Position numbers and translations under genes: made by a program
Assembly (NCBI RefSeq): GCF_019236175.1
Contig: NZ_JAFAJM010000001.1
Coordinates: 124,001 to 188,000, forward strand
Source of the DNA: Chryseobacterium sp.
GTDB taxonomy: Bacteria; Bacteroidota; Bacteroidia; Flavobacteriales; Weeksellaceae
Length of the DNA: 64,000 bases
Reading direction: 5' to 3'
The notes under the pieces: generated by a model
Told to the model about the DNA's origin: nothing
The model's input: only the letters and a program-made list of their open reading frames with translations
Database searches by the model: none
Shown here: positions 15,731 to 24,718 of the stretch, piece after piece
Position numbering within the stretch: position 1 is the stretch's first letter
Layout: each line of letters begins with the position of its first letter

Positions 15731-18700
15731 TGCGAAAATTTGTACAGAATATAGTTTCCTTCTCTCTAAAGAACTCATTGATTGTTCTTCTGGGAACATT
15801 CCTGTTATTGGCCGGAGGAATCTATTCCTATATACATACCCCTATCGAAGCATTTCCCGATGTTACCAATACAAGGGTAAGGGTAATTACCCAATGGCCG
15901 GGACGAAGTGCTGAGGAAATAGAAAAATTTGTTACCCTTCCCATTTCCAAAGAAATGAATGCCATTCCGAATAAAACTTCGGTACGATCTATTTCTTTAT
16001 TTGGGCTTTCAGTAGTTACGGTGATTTTTGATGATCATGTGAATGACTTTTATGCCCAGCAATATGCTTCCAATAAACTGGGGAATGTCAATCTCCCCAA
16101 TGGTGCGGGATACAGTATTGAGCCTCCGTCCGGAGCTACCGGTGAGATTTACAGATATATTATCAAGAGTAAGTTGCCGATCAAAGAAGTTACAGCAATC
16201 CAGGACTGGGTGATTGAAAGAGAATTGCTGGCTGTTCCCGGTGTCGCAGACGTAGTGAGTTTCGGAGGAGAAGAAAAAACCTATGAGATCAAAATCAATC
16301 CCACGGAATTACAGAACTATGACCTTTCCCCGCTGGATGTTTATGAGGCGGTTTCAAAGTCTAATATCAATGTGGGCGGAGATGTAGTGGCAAAAGGTGA
16401 TCAGGCTTATGTAGTAAGGGGAATAGGTCTTCTGGAGAAAAAGGAAGATATTGAAAACATCAAAATTGAAGTAAAAGGCTCTACTCCTATTTTGGTAAAG
16501 CATGTGGCTGAAGTTAAAGTTTCTGCCAAGCCAAGATTAGGACAGGTAGGGTACAATAAAGAAAATGATGTTGTAGAAGGAATCATTATTATGCTTCGCG
16601 GCGAAAATCCAAGTGAAGTTATCGGGAAACTGAAAGAAAGAATAGAACAGCTGAATGGAGGAGAACTTCCCGGCGATGTTCAGATTGTTCCGATCATTGA
16701 CCGTACGGAGCTGGTGAATACAACCGTTCATACTGTTTCCAAAAACCTGATTGAAGGGGTGATTCTGGTTTCCATTATTGTATTTATTTTCCTGTATAAC
16801 TGGAGGACGACTTTTATTGTTGCGTCTGTTATTCCGCTGGCGTTCCTTTTTGCTATTATTATGCTGAAGATTCAGGGGCTTCCCGCCAATCTTATTTCTA
16901 TGGGAGCACTGGATTTCGGATTATTGCTGGAAGGGACACTGGTTATCGTAGAGCATGTTTTTGTTGCTCTCGAACATAAAGCCAAGCAAATCGGACTTAA
17001 AAGGTTTAATAAAATTTCCAAGCTGGGAATCATTAAGAGAAGCGCAGGAAGTGTGGCAAGTTATATTTTCTTTGCCCTGCTGATCCTTATCGTGGCCCTG
17101 ATGCCGATCTTCTCTTTCCAGAAAGTGGAGGGGAAAATGTTTTCCCCGTTGGCATTTACATTAGGATACGCCCTGCTAGGATCGCTGATTCTGAGTCTGA
17201 CGTATGTACCTGCAATGTGTAAGCTTTTACTGACTAAAAATATTGAAGAAAAAGAAAACTTTATTTCCAGATTCTTCAGAGTAAATATCTACAGAATTTA
17301 TGAATTCAGTGATCGTTATAAAAAGGGGTTTATCATAGGCTTTATTGCTTTACTGGCAATTTGTGGATGGAGATTCTCCAATTACGGCTCGGAATTTTTA
17401 CCTAAACTGAATGAAGGAGCGATCTACATTCGTGCTACGCTGCCCAATAGTGTCAATCTGGATGAATCCGTAAGGCTGACCAAAGAAATGAAGGAGATCC
17501 TGATGAAATATGATGAAGTCAAATTTGTCATGACACAGACCGGTCGTCCGAATGACGGAACCGATCCTACAGGGTTTTTTAATATTGAATTTAATATCCA
17601 GCTGAAACCGGAAAGTGAATGGAAGAAAAAGATTTCCAAAGAAGGACTGCTGGAAGAGATGCGGGTTTCTCTTGAAAAATATCCGGGTATTAATTTTGGA
17701 TTCAGCCAGCCGATACAGGATAATGTGGAGGAATATGTAGCAGGAGTGAAAGCTCCGTTAGTGATCAAGATTTTTGGAAATAATCTATTTGAACTTGAAA
17801 ATTATGCCAATAAGGTCGCTAATTCTATCAGAACCGTTCCCGGAATTTCAGATGTTAATGTTTTTAAAAATATAGGACTTCCTGAACTTAGGATTCAGCT
17901 TCATGATGCGAAAATGGCAAAATACGGAGTTTCTACAGCAGATGCACAGGCGGTGATTGAAATGACTATCGGAGGGCAGGCCGCCACCAAGTTTTATGAA
18001 GACGAAAGAATGTTTGACGTCATGCTCAGATTCGAAAAGCAATACCGTGATACTCCTGAAAAAATGGGGAACATTCTGATTCCTACTCAGGATAATAAAA
18101 AAGTGCCTTTAAAAGAAATTGCAACGATTGATTATCATACGGGACCTTCTTTCATCTACCGTGAGGGAAACAGCCGGTATATTGGGGTAGGCTTTAATAT
18201 TGAAGGCCGCGATTTGGGAAGTACTATTAAAGAAGCTAAAGCTAAAGTAGAAAAAGAAGTACAACTTCCGAAAAGTCATAAAATGACCTGGGCGGGAGAA
18301 TTTGAAAGTAAAGAAAGAGCCGCTAAGCAGCTTGCTATGGTAGTGCCAATTTCATTAGTTCTTATTCTGATGTTGTTGTATTTCAATTTCGGGAATGTGA
18401 AAGATACGCTGATTTCTTCCATTACACTGGCATTTGCTTTTATAGGAGGATTTTTATCACTTTGGTTTACAGGAACAATCTTCGGAATTTCTGCGGGAAT
18501 AGGCTTTATTATCCTTTTTGGAGTAGCTACTATAGACGGGATTGTCCTGATCGGGGTCATGAAAGAAAATCTTCAGAACAGGATGTCTCTTAAAAAGGCA
18601 ATCGCAGAAGGTGTTAAAAGCAGAATCCGTCCTGTGGTGATGATTGCCTTAATGGGATCTATGGGATTATTTCCGGCAGCAATGTCCAACGGGATGGGCT

Positions 18701-18828
18701 CCGAAATTCAAAAACCTTTAGCGATTATGATTGTAGGAGGATTGATCATCTGTATGTTGTTATCCTTTACCATATTACCGATCGTATTTTATTACGCTTA
18801 TCGTAAAAAACACAGAGAGACCGTATAG
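15730..18828 (+). CDS. CusA/CzcA-type heavy-metal RND efflux pump
   Basis: 1032 residues, standard length. Starts with the usual N-terminal transmembrane segment followed by PIEAFPDVTNTRVRVITQWPG, here read in parts, which is typical of the heavy-metal RND subfamily. The TM4 proton-relay motif reads GALDFGLLLEG and VEH; the first Asp is kept and the second acidic residue is Glu where many members have Asp. Two large periplasmic loops and twelve membrane helices are expected. The operon is headed by a phased operator and preceded by a two-component system, suggesting inducible export of a metal ion or another cation, but the substrate is not readable from sequence. Confidence 0.93.
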   Translation: MRKFVQNIVSFSLKNSLIVLLGTFLLLAGGIYSYIHTPIEAFPDVTNTRVRVITQWPGRSAEEIEKFVTLPISKEMNAIPNKTSVRSISLFGLSVVTVIFDDHVNDFYAQQYASNKLGNVNLPNGAGYSIEPPSGATGEIYRYIIKSKLPIKEVTAIQDWVIERELLAVPGVADVVSFGGEEKTYEIKINPTELQNYDLSPLDVYEAVSKSNINVGGDVVAKGDQAYVVRGIGLLEKKEDIENIKIEVKGSTPILVKHVAEVKVSAKPRLGQVGYNKENDVVEGIIIMLRGENPSEVIGKLKERIEQLNGGELPGDVQIVPIIDRTELVNTTVHTVSKNLIEGVILVSIIVFIFLYNWRTTFIVASVIPLAFLFAIIMLKIQGLPANLISMGALDFGLLLEGTLVIVEHVFVALEHKAKQIGLKRFNKISKLGIIKRSAGSVASYIFFALLILIVALMPIFSFQKVEGKMFSPLAFTLGYALLGSLILSLTYVPAMCKLLLTKNIEEKENFISRFFRVNIYRIYEFSDRYKKGFIIGFIALLAICGWRFSNYGSEFLPKLNEGAIYIRATLPNSVNLDESVRLTKEMKEILMKYDEVKFVMTQTGRPNDGTDPTGFFNIEFNIQLKPESEWKKKISKEGLLEEMRVSLEKYPGINFGFSQPIQDNVEEYVAGVKAPLVIKIFGNNLFELENYANKVANSIRTVPGISDVNVFKNIGLPELRIQLHDAKMAKYGVSTADAQAVIEMTIGGQAATKFYEDERMFDVMLRFEKQYRDTPEKMGNILIPTQDNKKVPLKEIATIDYHTGPSFIYREGNSRYIGVGFNIEGRDLGSTIKEAKAKVEKEVQLPKSHKMTWAGEFESKERAAKQLAMVVPISLVLILMLLYFNFGNVKDTLISSITLAFAFIGGFLSLWFTGTIFGISAGIGFIILFGVATIDGIVLIGVMKENLQNRMSLKKAIAEGVKSRIRPVVMIALMGSMGLFPAAMSNGMGSEIQKPLAIMIVGGLIICMLLSFTILPIVFYYAYRKKHRETV

Positions 18829-18857
18829 TTTCTCGATATTTTGTTCATTTCATTAGT

Positions 18858-18892
18858 AAGGCCGGGGTTTTGAGGAGAATCCCGGCCTTTTT
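18858..18892 (+). terminator. terminator of the efflux operon
   Basis: AAGGCCGGG (18858-18866) pairs with CCCGGCCTT (18881-18889), a GC-rich 9-bp stem with a 14-nt loop, followed by Ts. It lies 30 nt after the pump stop codon. Confidence 0.9.
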
Positions 18893-18922
18893 GTTGAAAC
18901 CTTATAATATAAAGGATAATCC

Positions 18923-18962
18923 AAAAAAGAGATCTTTACCTATGCAAAGATCTCTTTTTTTT
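18923..18962. terminator. second, bidirectional terminator between convergent genes
   Basis: A perfect 15-bp stem AAAAAAGAGATCTTT / AAAGATCTCTTTTTT with an 8-nt loop. The A and T tracts make it functional in both directions; it probably ends the pncB transcript coming from the right. Confidence 0.85.
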
Positions 18963-18999
18963 ATTCATGTTTTCAGAATGAAATCAGCGATATGAAATG

Positions 19000-20178
19000 C
19001 TAATCTTTTATTCTTAAAAATTCTTTTGCTAATTCAATCATTTTTGGATCACCGGTGTATTTACCATGTTCATCAGAAAGCTTTACCGTTGGAATCCATT
19101 CTTTATTGGGAGCTTGTACACCGATCAGTTTCATTACAATATTCATAGGTTTTAATCCTACATCGTTGGTAAGGTTGGTCCCAATTCCAAAAGATATTCC
19201 AATTTTTCCTTTGCAGTAATTGGTGATTTCCTCTACCTTTTCAAGGTTCAGGGCATCGGAGAAAATAATATATTTAAACATTGGATTGATGCCGTTTTTT
19301 TGATAGTGTGCAATGGTTTTATCGGCAAATTGGAGTGCATCACCACTGTCATGGCGTACGCCGTCAAAAAGTTTGGCAAATTTCTTATCAAACTGCTGGA
19401 AAAAAACATCTGTGGTATACGTGTCAGATAAGGCTACTCCAAGATCACCTCTGTATACATCTACCCAATGCTCCAATGCCAGTTCATTAGCCATTTTGAA
19501 ACCATATTCTGCCGCGTGGAACATAAACCATTCATGAGCGTGCGTTCCGATAGGTTTAACTCCGTATTTCATAGCAAAATGAACATTAGAACTTCCGATA
19601 AATGTAGAGTTTTTGTTCTTCGTCAGAGCTTCCATCACCAGATTCTGTACTTTATAAGAATGTCTTCTCCGGGTTCCAAACTCTGCAAAAGTTACTCCAA
19701 GTCTGCCTAATGAATCTGCTTTTTCAATGGTTTTGCTCATAACCACTTCATTGGAATCTCTTTCCATATGATTCATTTCATAATGTAACTCACTGATCAG
19801 GGCCAGTAACGGAACTTCCCAAAGAATTGTTCTGTACCAAAGTCCTTCTACTATTACGGAAAGGTCACCTCCTTCCTGATGGATTTTCACTTCAGACGGA
19901 TCATAGTGGTATCCTTCTAAAAAATCAAGGTAAGGAAGATCAATATAAGGGCATGTTCTGGCCATAAACTTTTTCTCATCTTTAGTAAGTTTAAGTTCTG
20001 CCATTTTATTAACAGCTTCTCTTAATGCAGCGTCAAATCCTTCCGGAAAGTGATGTTTGCCTCTGTTGATAAATTCATATTTTACAATTGAACTTGGAAA
20101 TAGTTTTACCACCGCATTCTGCATGGTTATTTTATAAAAATCATTATCTAGGATAGAGTTCAGTCTTACGTCATTCAT
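19000..20178 (-). CDS. pncB: nicotinate phosphoribosyltransferase
   Basis: 392 residues, as in E. coli PncB. The enzyme makes nicotinate mononucleotide from nicotinate and PRPP with ATP hydrolysis, in the NAD salvage pathway. Motifs: LDNDFYKITMQNAV at the N-terminus, FGTRRRHSY for phosphoribosyl binding, GTHAHEWFMFHAA with the histidine that is phosphorylated in the family, and FSDALNLEKV. A minus-strand -7 box (TATATTTG, 20198-20205 on the plus strand as CAAATATA) lies just upstream. Confidence 0.95.
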   Translation of the reverse strand: MNDVRLNSILDNDFYKITMQNAVVKLFPSSIVKYEFINRGKHHFPEGFDAALREAVNKMAELKLTKDEKKFMARTCPYIDLPYLDFLEGYHYDPSEVKIHQEGGDLSVIVEGLWYRTILWEVPLLALISELHYEMNHMERDSNEVVMSKTIEKADSLGRLGVTFAEFGTRRRHSYKVQNLVMEALTKNKNSTFIGSSNVHFAMKYGVKPIGTHAHEWFMFHAAEYGFKMANELALEHWVDVYRGDLGVALSDTYTTDVFFQQFDKKFAKLFDGVRHDSGDALQFADKTIAHYQKNGINPMFKYIIFSDALNLEKVEEITNYCKGKIGISFGIGTNLTNDVGLKPMNIVMKLIGVQAPNKEWIPTVKLSDEHGKYTGDPKMIELAKEFLRIKD

Positions 20179-20212
20179 AATATGTGTAATTTTAACGCAA
20201 ATATAAAAAATT

Positions 20213-20250
20213 AAAATAAAAATCGCCTAAATGTAAGGCGATTTTTTTGA
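20213..20250 (-). terminator. terminator after dps
   Basis: AATCGCCT and AGGCGATT form a stem with A/T tracts on both sides and a small loop. It lies between the dps stop at 20275 and the pncB promoter, so it ends the dps message; the T tract on the minus strand is ATTTTTATTTTA. Confidence 0.8.
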
Positions 20251-20274
20251 AATATTTCAATGCTTTTAATTGAG

Positions 20275-20751
20275 TTATTTTCCAAGATAAGAATTGTACA
20301 TCCAAACTTCTTTCTCCTGTTCCGTGATGTAGTCGCTCATCTGAGAGTTGGTACCTTCGTCTCCTGCTTCATCGGTAATGTCTAAAAGCTCTCTCTGAAG
20401 ATCAAGTACTACTTTGAATGAACTTAGGATTTGTTCTACACTTTTAGTGCCATCACTTACTTCTTTACTTTCTTTGATGGTGGCCACTTTTAAATAGTCT
20501 GAATAATTGTGTGCCGGTGTAGCTCCTAAAGTCAGAATTCTTTCTGCAATTTCGTCTATCTTTAATACTAAGCTGTTATATAATTCTTCAAACTTCGGGT
20601 GAAGGGTGAAAAACTGATCTCCTTTGATATTCCAGTGAGAACCTCTTGTATTCTGATAAAATACAGAGTAGTTGGCTAAAAGTACATTTAATTTTTCTGC
20701 TATCTTCTTGCAGTCGGCTTCTTTAAGACCGATAATACTCGCGTTTTTCAT
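20275..20751 (-). CDS. dps: Dps-family ferritin-like DNA-protection protein
   Basis: 158 residues from the ATG at 20751; a frame from 20778 adds nine residues that are not Dps-like. Dps dodecamers oxidise ferrous iron with hydrogen peroxide and protect DNA. The ferroxidase motif is present: NTRGSHWNIKG with His, then HPKFEELYNSLVLKIDEIAERI with the Asp/Glu ligands, read here in parts. Promoter box CAAATTTA at 20853-20860 (TAAATTTG on the minus strand) gives a leader of about 95 nt. Single gene, closed by its own terminator. Confidence 0.93.
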   Translation of the reverse strand: MKNASIIGLKEADCKKIAEKLNVLLANYSVFYQNTRGSHWNIKGDQFFTLHPKFEELYNSLVLKIDEIAERILTLGATPAHNYSDYLKVATIKESKEVSDGTKSVEQILSSFKVVLDLQRELLDITDEAGDEGTNSQMSDYITEQEKEVWMYNSYLGK

Positions 20752-20952
20752 ATGTATATATTTATTATTTAAGGTCATATGTATTCACCATTTTATCTGC
20801 TGCGTACCGCGTATTGATTCATAGTGATTTCATCATTATCTTTTGTGTATAACAAATTTAGGAAATATTGTGCCGAACTGTCCCCATTATTAATAGATGA
20901 TAACTATAAGAAAATTTTTTAAAATAGTTTGGAAGTATTAATATTGCAGAAG

Positions 20953-22539
20953 ATGAGAAATTTTTTAATAACAGCAGGCATTTTTTTTGGGATGTGTTTA
21001 GTCTACATCCTCATTATGCTGTCTACCACTGAGAATTATTTTACCTATATTTTGGATGATGCCTACATACATCTTGCCATTGCCAAAAATTTTGCTCAAC
21101 ACGGAGTGTGGGGAATAACGGAATACGGTTTCTCATCATCATCGTCCTCACCGGTTTTTACATGTGTTGTAAGCGTTCTTATTTTTGTTTTTGGAAATCA
21201 CAGTCTTATCCCTTTGATTTTTAATTGTATTGCCGCAGGATTACTTGTTTTTTATCTTAATCAATACTATGCTTTGTTTTTTAACCGGGACAGGTATATC
21301 ATATGGGCTTGCCTCTTTACCCTTCTTTTTGCCTTAGTACATGTGCAGATTGTTTCAGGCATGGAGCATGTACTGCATATGCTCATCATTGCAGTCAATA
21401 TTTATTTTTTTCAAAAATGGTGGAGCAGTGGTTGCAGAGACAAGGTTTCCACTTATGGATTTTATCTGACAATATTATTCTTAGGCCTGATAAGGTTTGA
21501 AACCATGTTCTATTTTGTATCTCTTGCTTTTGTTTTTTTATGGATTAAAAAGTTTCGAGAGGCATTATTCGTGCTTGTTGCCGGCTTTGTCCCCATTTTG
21601 GTTTTCGGATACTTTAATTATGCCGGAAGCGGATATTTCTTTCCTAATTCATTAGTGGTGAAAGGTACCTTAATAGATTTTTCCGGAAATGTTTTTTTGC
21701 AGGTAGCTGAAATTGCTTTGAAGAAGATTGTTTTTAACGTCAGCTTTTATAAGATTGGGCTGTTCCCTTTAATAATCGGTATTCTTTTACTATATAAGGA
21801 TTACAGGAAAGGATTCGGTTTTCAGAAAGTAATTATCAGTAATTTTCTGATTATCGTTTGGAGTCTTGCATTATTACTTCATTGCTTATTTAGTGAGATA
21901 AAGGGAGTCTTCAGGTATGAAGCTTATCTTTTAGTAGCTTTTTCTATGGTTCTTATACCAAAGCTGAAATTTTTTTTTACAACACCATTTATTGCGTTTA
22001 AAAAAGAGAAGATAATAGGTATTATGGTAGCCGTCAACATATTTCTGCTGATTTATAAGTTTATTTATGCACATATGCTGGTATCCGCAAGCAGCGCCAG
22101 CATATATTCCCAGCAGATACAGTCTGCCCGATTTTTAAAAAAATACTATAATACTTCCAGGGTCGTCGCTAATGATATTGGAGCAATTTCTTATTTTACC
22201 CACATTCATTTGCTTGATTTTATGGGATTAGGGTCCAATGAAATCGTATACTTTAAAGTGAAAAACAAAAAACCTGATCAGAAATTTGAAAATTTTTTAA
22301 CCGAATACTCCGCTAAAAACCACTATCAGCTTGCTATTGTATACGAAGAATGGCTGGATGGGCACACGCCAAAAAACTGGAAAAAAGTCGCCTGTCTGAA
22401 AGTGAAAGGAAAAAACTTTGTATTGGGTGAAGACCATTTGTTTATTTACTCCATTGATCCCGCAATTCATCATTTGCTAAAAGAAAATGTACGAAACTTT
22501 AAATGGAACAAGAATGTGGAGGTTACGATAATAGAATAA
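20953..22539 (+). CDS. multispanning membrane protein, GT-C-like glycosyltransferase candidate
   Basis: 528 residues from the ATG at 20953; an upstream TTG at 20929 would add eight residues and seems less likely. About eleven to twelve membrane segments are followed by a ~110-residue soluble C-terminal part. The first loop has LDDAYIHLAIAKNFAQHG followed by a Ser-rich SSSSSSP stretch, recalling the Asp-Asp motif in the first loop of GT-C lipid-linked sugar transferases (arabinofuranosyl- or mannosyltransferase-like). Specific sugar or acceptor unknown. It is not obviously in an operon; the phosphodiesterase gene downstream has its own promoter box. Confidence 0.6.
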   Translation: MRNFLITAGIFFGMCLVYILIMLSTTENYFTYILDDAYIHLAIAKNFAQHGVWGITEYGFSSSSSSPVFTCVVSVLIFVFGNHSLIPLIFNCIAAGLLVFYLNQYYALFFNRDRYIIWACLFTLLFALVHVQIVSGMEHVLHMLIIAVNIYFFQKWWSSGCRDKVSTYGFYLTILFLGLIRFETMFYFVSLAFVFLWIKKFREALFVLVAGFVPILVFGYFNYAGSGYFFPNSLVVKGTLIDFSGNVFLQVAEIALKKIVFNVSFYKIGLFPLIIGILLLYKDYRKGFGFQKVIISNFLIIVWSLALLLHCLFSEIKGVFRYEAYLLVAFSMVLIPKLKFFFTTPFIAFKKEKIIGIMVAVNIFLLIYKFIYAHMLVSASSASIYSQQIQSARFLKKYYNTSRVVANDIGAISYFTHIHLLDFMGLGSNEIVYFKVKNKKPDQKFENFLTEYSAKNHYQLAIVYEEWLDGHTPKNWKKVACLKVKGKNFVLGEDHLFIYSIDPAIHHLLKENVRNFKWNKNVEVTIIE

Positions 22540-22628
22540 TCTTCACAGTTTCAGTTTATTCACCAATTGTTGAAATTTATTAAAAAATACATAATGATTT
22601 ATTAATAAACCCTGACCCTTCATTTTTC

Positions 22629-22636
22629 TAGTTTTG
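22629..22636 (+). promoter_or_regulatory. -7 promoter box for the phosphodiesterase gene
   Basis: TAGTTTTG, an exact TAnnTTTG match 31 nt before the start at 22668. No clear -33 TTG. Confidence 0.5.
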
Positions 22637-22667
22637 CACTCGAAATCTATAAAAAAGTAAAAAAGCT

Positions 22668-23627
22668 ATGAAAAAAATCTTCTTGTATTTTATCTTATCA
22701 TTATCCGTTTTCTCGTGCGGAAGTAATGATTCGGAGGCACAGGTGGTCACAAATCCTAAAGTTGAAAATAAATACCAAACTAAAAATGTAGTTCTTCTCG
22801 TTGTAGACGGCCCTCGTATCTCTGAAACCTGGGAAGCACCCAATAAAGAAAATATACCGAACAGAGTAAGTTTATTAAGCCAGGGTGTTTTTATCAGTAA
22901 TTTTAAAAACAACGGAACTACAAACACAAACCCGGGACATAGCGCGATGTGTTCAGGGGTTTATGAAAATATCGTTAACGATGGAACAGAATTACCAGGC
23001 TATCCGTCTGTAATGCAACAATGGCTGAAGTTCACAGGCGCAGATAAAACAAAAGCATGGGTTATTGCTTCTAAAGATAAACTGGAAGTGTTGAACGATT
23101 GTAAACTGACAGACTGGAAAGGAAAATATCAGCCAAGTGTAGATTGCGGGGTAAGCGGAAATGGATCCGGATATAGAGCTGATGCAGTTACAATGACCAA
23201 CACGAAGGAAATCATGAAAAAATATAGTCCTAATATGATTGTGATCAACCTTAAAGATGTGGATTCATACGGACATGATAATAAGTATGCAGAATACATT
23301 CAGGCTATAAAGACAACAGATGCTTCTATTAAAGAGATCTGGGATTATATTCAGTCTCTGCCTGCTTATAAAGATAAGACTACCTTAATTGTTTCCAATG
23401 ACCATGGAAGACATTTGGATAGTAAAGGTGGATTCAGAAATCATGGAGATGATTGTGAAGGATGTAGACATATTGAGTTCTTTGCGATGGGGCCTGATTT
23501 TAAAAAGAATACTACCATCAGCACAGGAAATTATGAGCAAATTGATATTGCAAGTACAATGGCAGAACTTTTGGGTGTTCCTAAACAATATATGAAAGGA
23601 AAAGTAATAAAGGATGCCTTTAAATAA
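22668..23627 (+). CDS. alkaline-phosphatase-superfamily phosphodiesterase/phosphatase, lipoprotein
   Basis: 319 residues. Lipoprotein signal ending at Cys17 (SLSVFSC-GSND). The catalytic metal site of the alkaline phosphatase superfamily is recognisable: VVLLVVDG with Asp47, the nucleophile region NPGHSAMCSG (Ser92 or a neighbouring residue where many members have Thr), DVDSYGHD, then IVSNDHGRH and the HIEFFAMGP segment. Such enzymes cleave phosphate mono- or diesters, nucleotides or phospho-sugars outside the cytoplasm. The substrate cannot be predicted. It lies 171 nt upstream of rpsL but that operon has its own promoter. Confidence 0.82.
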   Translation: MKKIFLYFILSLSVFSCGSNDSEAQVVTNPKVENKYQTKNVVLLVVDGPRISETWEAPNKENIPNRVSLLSQGVFISNFKNNGTTNTNPGHSAMCSGVYENIVNDGTELPGYPSVMQQWLKFTGADKTKAWVIASKDKLEVLNDCKLTDWKGKYQPSVDCGVSGNGSGYRADAVTMTNTKEIMKKYSPNMIVINLKDVDSYGHDNKYAEYIQAIKTTDASIKEIWDYIQSLPAYKDKTTLIVSNDHGRHLDSKGGFRNHGDDCEGCRHIEFFAMGPDFKKNTTISTGNYEQIDIASTMAELLGVPKQYMKGKVIKDAFK

Positions 23628-23744
23628 TTTTCCAGCTAATCTTCTGATTAAAAAAAGATTCAATAATCTAAAAAGGATGCAGGTTTTGAGCCACTTCGGG
23701 AAAAGAGGTGAAAGTTTTTTGAAAGAAATAAAATGCATAACTGC

Positions 23745-23774
23745 TTGTCAATTAAAAAAATATTACTATTTTTG
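23745..23774 (+). promoter_or_regulatory. promoter of the rpsL-rpsG-fusA-rpsJ operon
   Basis: TTG at 23745-23747 and TATTTTTG at 23767-23774 with a 19-nt spacer match the Bacteroidota promoter consensus, 25 nt before the rpsL start. Confidence 0.75.
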
Positions 23775-23798
23775 CAGCCTAAAATAAAAAGCAATTAA

Positions 23799-24212
23799 AT
23801 GCCTACTATTCAACAATTAGTAAGAAAAGGAAGAGCCACGCTTGCCAAGAAGAGCAAATCGGCTGCCCTTGATTCTTGTCCACAAAGACGTGGAGTATGT
23901 ACGAGAGTATATACTACTACACCTAAGAAACCTAACTCTGCACTTAGAAAAGTAGCAAGGGTAAGACTTTCAAACGGTAAAGAAGTTAACGCCTATATCC
24001 CGGGCGAAGGACATAATCTTCAAGAGCACTCGATAGTATTGGTTAGAGGCGGAAGGGTGAAAGACCTACCGGGAGTACGTTACCACATCGTAAGAGGTGC
24101 ATTAGACACAGCTGGTGTAAATGGAAGAACTCAGAGAAGATCTAAGTACGGAGCTAAGAGACCTAAACCAGGACAAGCTGCTGCAGCGCCTGCAAAAGGA
24201 AAGAAAAAATAA
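23799..24212 (+). CDS. rpsL: 30S ribosomal protein S12
   Basis: 137 residues. S12 sits at the decoding centre and affects fidelity. The conserved loop [15 protein letters not shown] is intact with the Lys that is replaced in streptomycin-resistant strains, so no resistance change is seen there; the [10 protein letters not shown] loop is also intact. The C-terminus has an extra Ala/Pro/Lys-rich tail ([15 protein letters not shown]) common in this phylum. First gene of the str operon. Confidence 0.98.
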   Translation: MPTIQQLVRKGRATLAKKSKSAALDSCPQRRGVCTRVYTTTPKKPNSALRKVARVRLSNGKEVNAYIPGEGHNLQEHSIVLVRGGRVKDLPGVRYHIVRGALDTAGVNGRTQRRSKYGAKRPKPGQAAAAPAKGKKK

Positions 24213-24235
24213 TCATTAAATAAGGTACAGAAGCA

Positions 24236-24712
24236 ATGAGAAAGACAAAAGCGAAAAAAAGACCGTTGTTACCAGATCCGAAGTTTAATGATCAATTGGT
24301 AACGAGATTCGTAAACAACTTAATGCTAGACGGTAAGAAGTCTATCGCATTCAAAATTTTCTATGATGCATTAGATATCGTAGAAACTAAAAAAGGAGAA
24401 ACTGAGAAAACAGCCCTTGAAATCTGGAAAGATGCATTAACAAACGTTATGCCTCACGTAGAAGTACGTTCTAGAAGAGTAGGTGGAGCTAACTTCCAGA
24501 TTCCTATGCCAATCAGAGCTGATAGAAAAATTTCTATGGCAATGAAATGGTTAATTAGCTACTCTAAAAAGAGAAATGATAAGTCTATGGCTTTGAAATT
24601 AGCTAATGAAGTTGTAGCTGCTTCAAGAGAAGAAGGTGCAGCTTTCAAAAAGAAAACTGATACTCACAAAATGGCGGAAGCTAACAAAGCGTTTTCACAC
24701 TTTAAATTCTAA
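24236..24712 (+). CDS. rpsG: 30S ribosomal protein S7
   Basis: 158 residues, usual length. S7 nucleates assembly of the 30S head and contacts E-site tRNA. Starts [17 protein letters not shown] and contains [18 protein letters not shown] and [19 protein letters not shown], read in parts. It lies 23 nt after rpsL and 6 nt before fusA. Confidence 0.98.
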   Translation: MRKTKAKKRPLLPDPKFNDQLVTRFVNNLMLDGKKSIAFKIFYDALDIVETKKGETEKTALEIWKDALTNVMPHVEVRSRRVGGANFQIPMPIRADRKISMAMKWLISYSKKRNDKSMALKLANEVVAASREEGAAFKKKTDTHKMAEANKAFSHFKF

Positions 24713-24718
24713 TCTGAA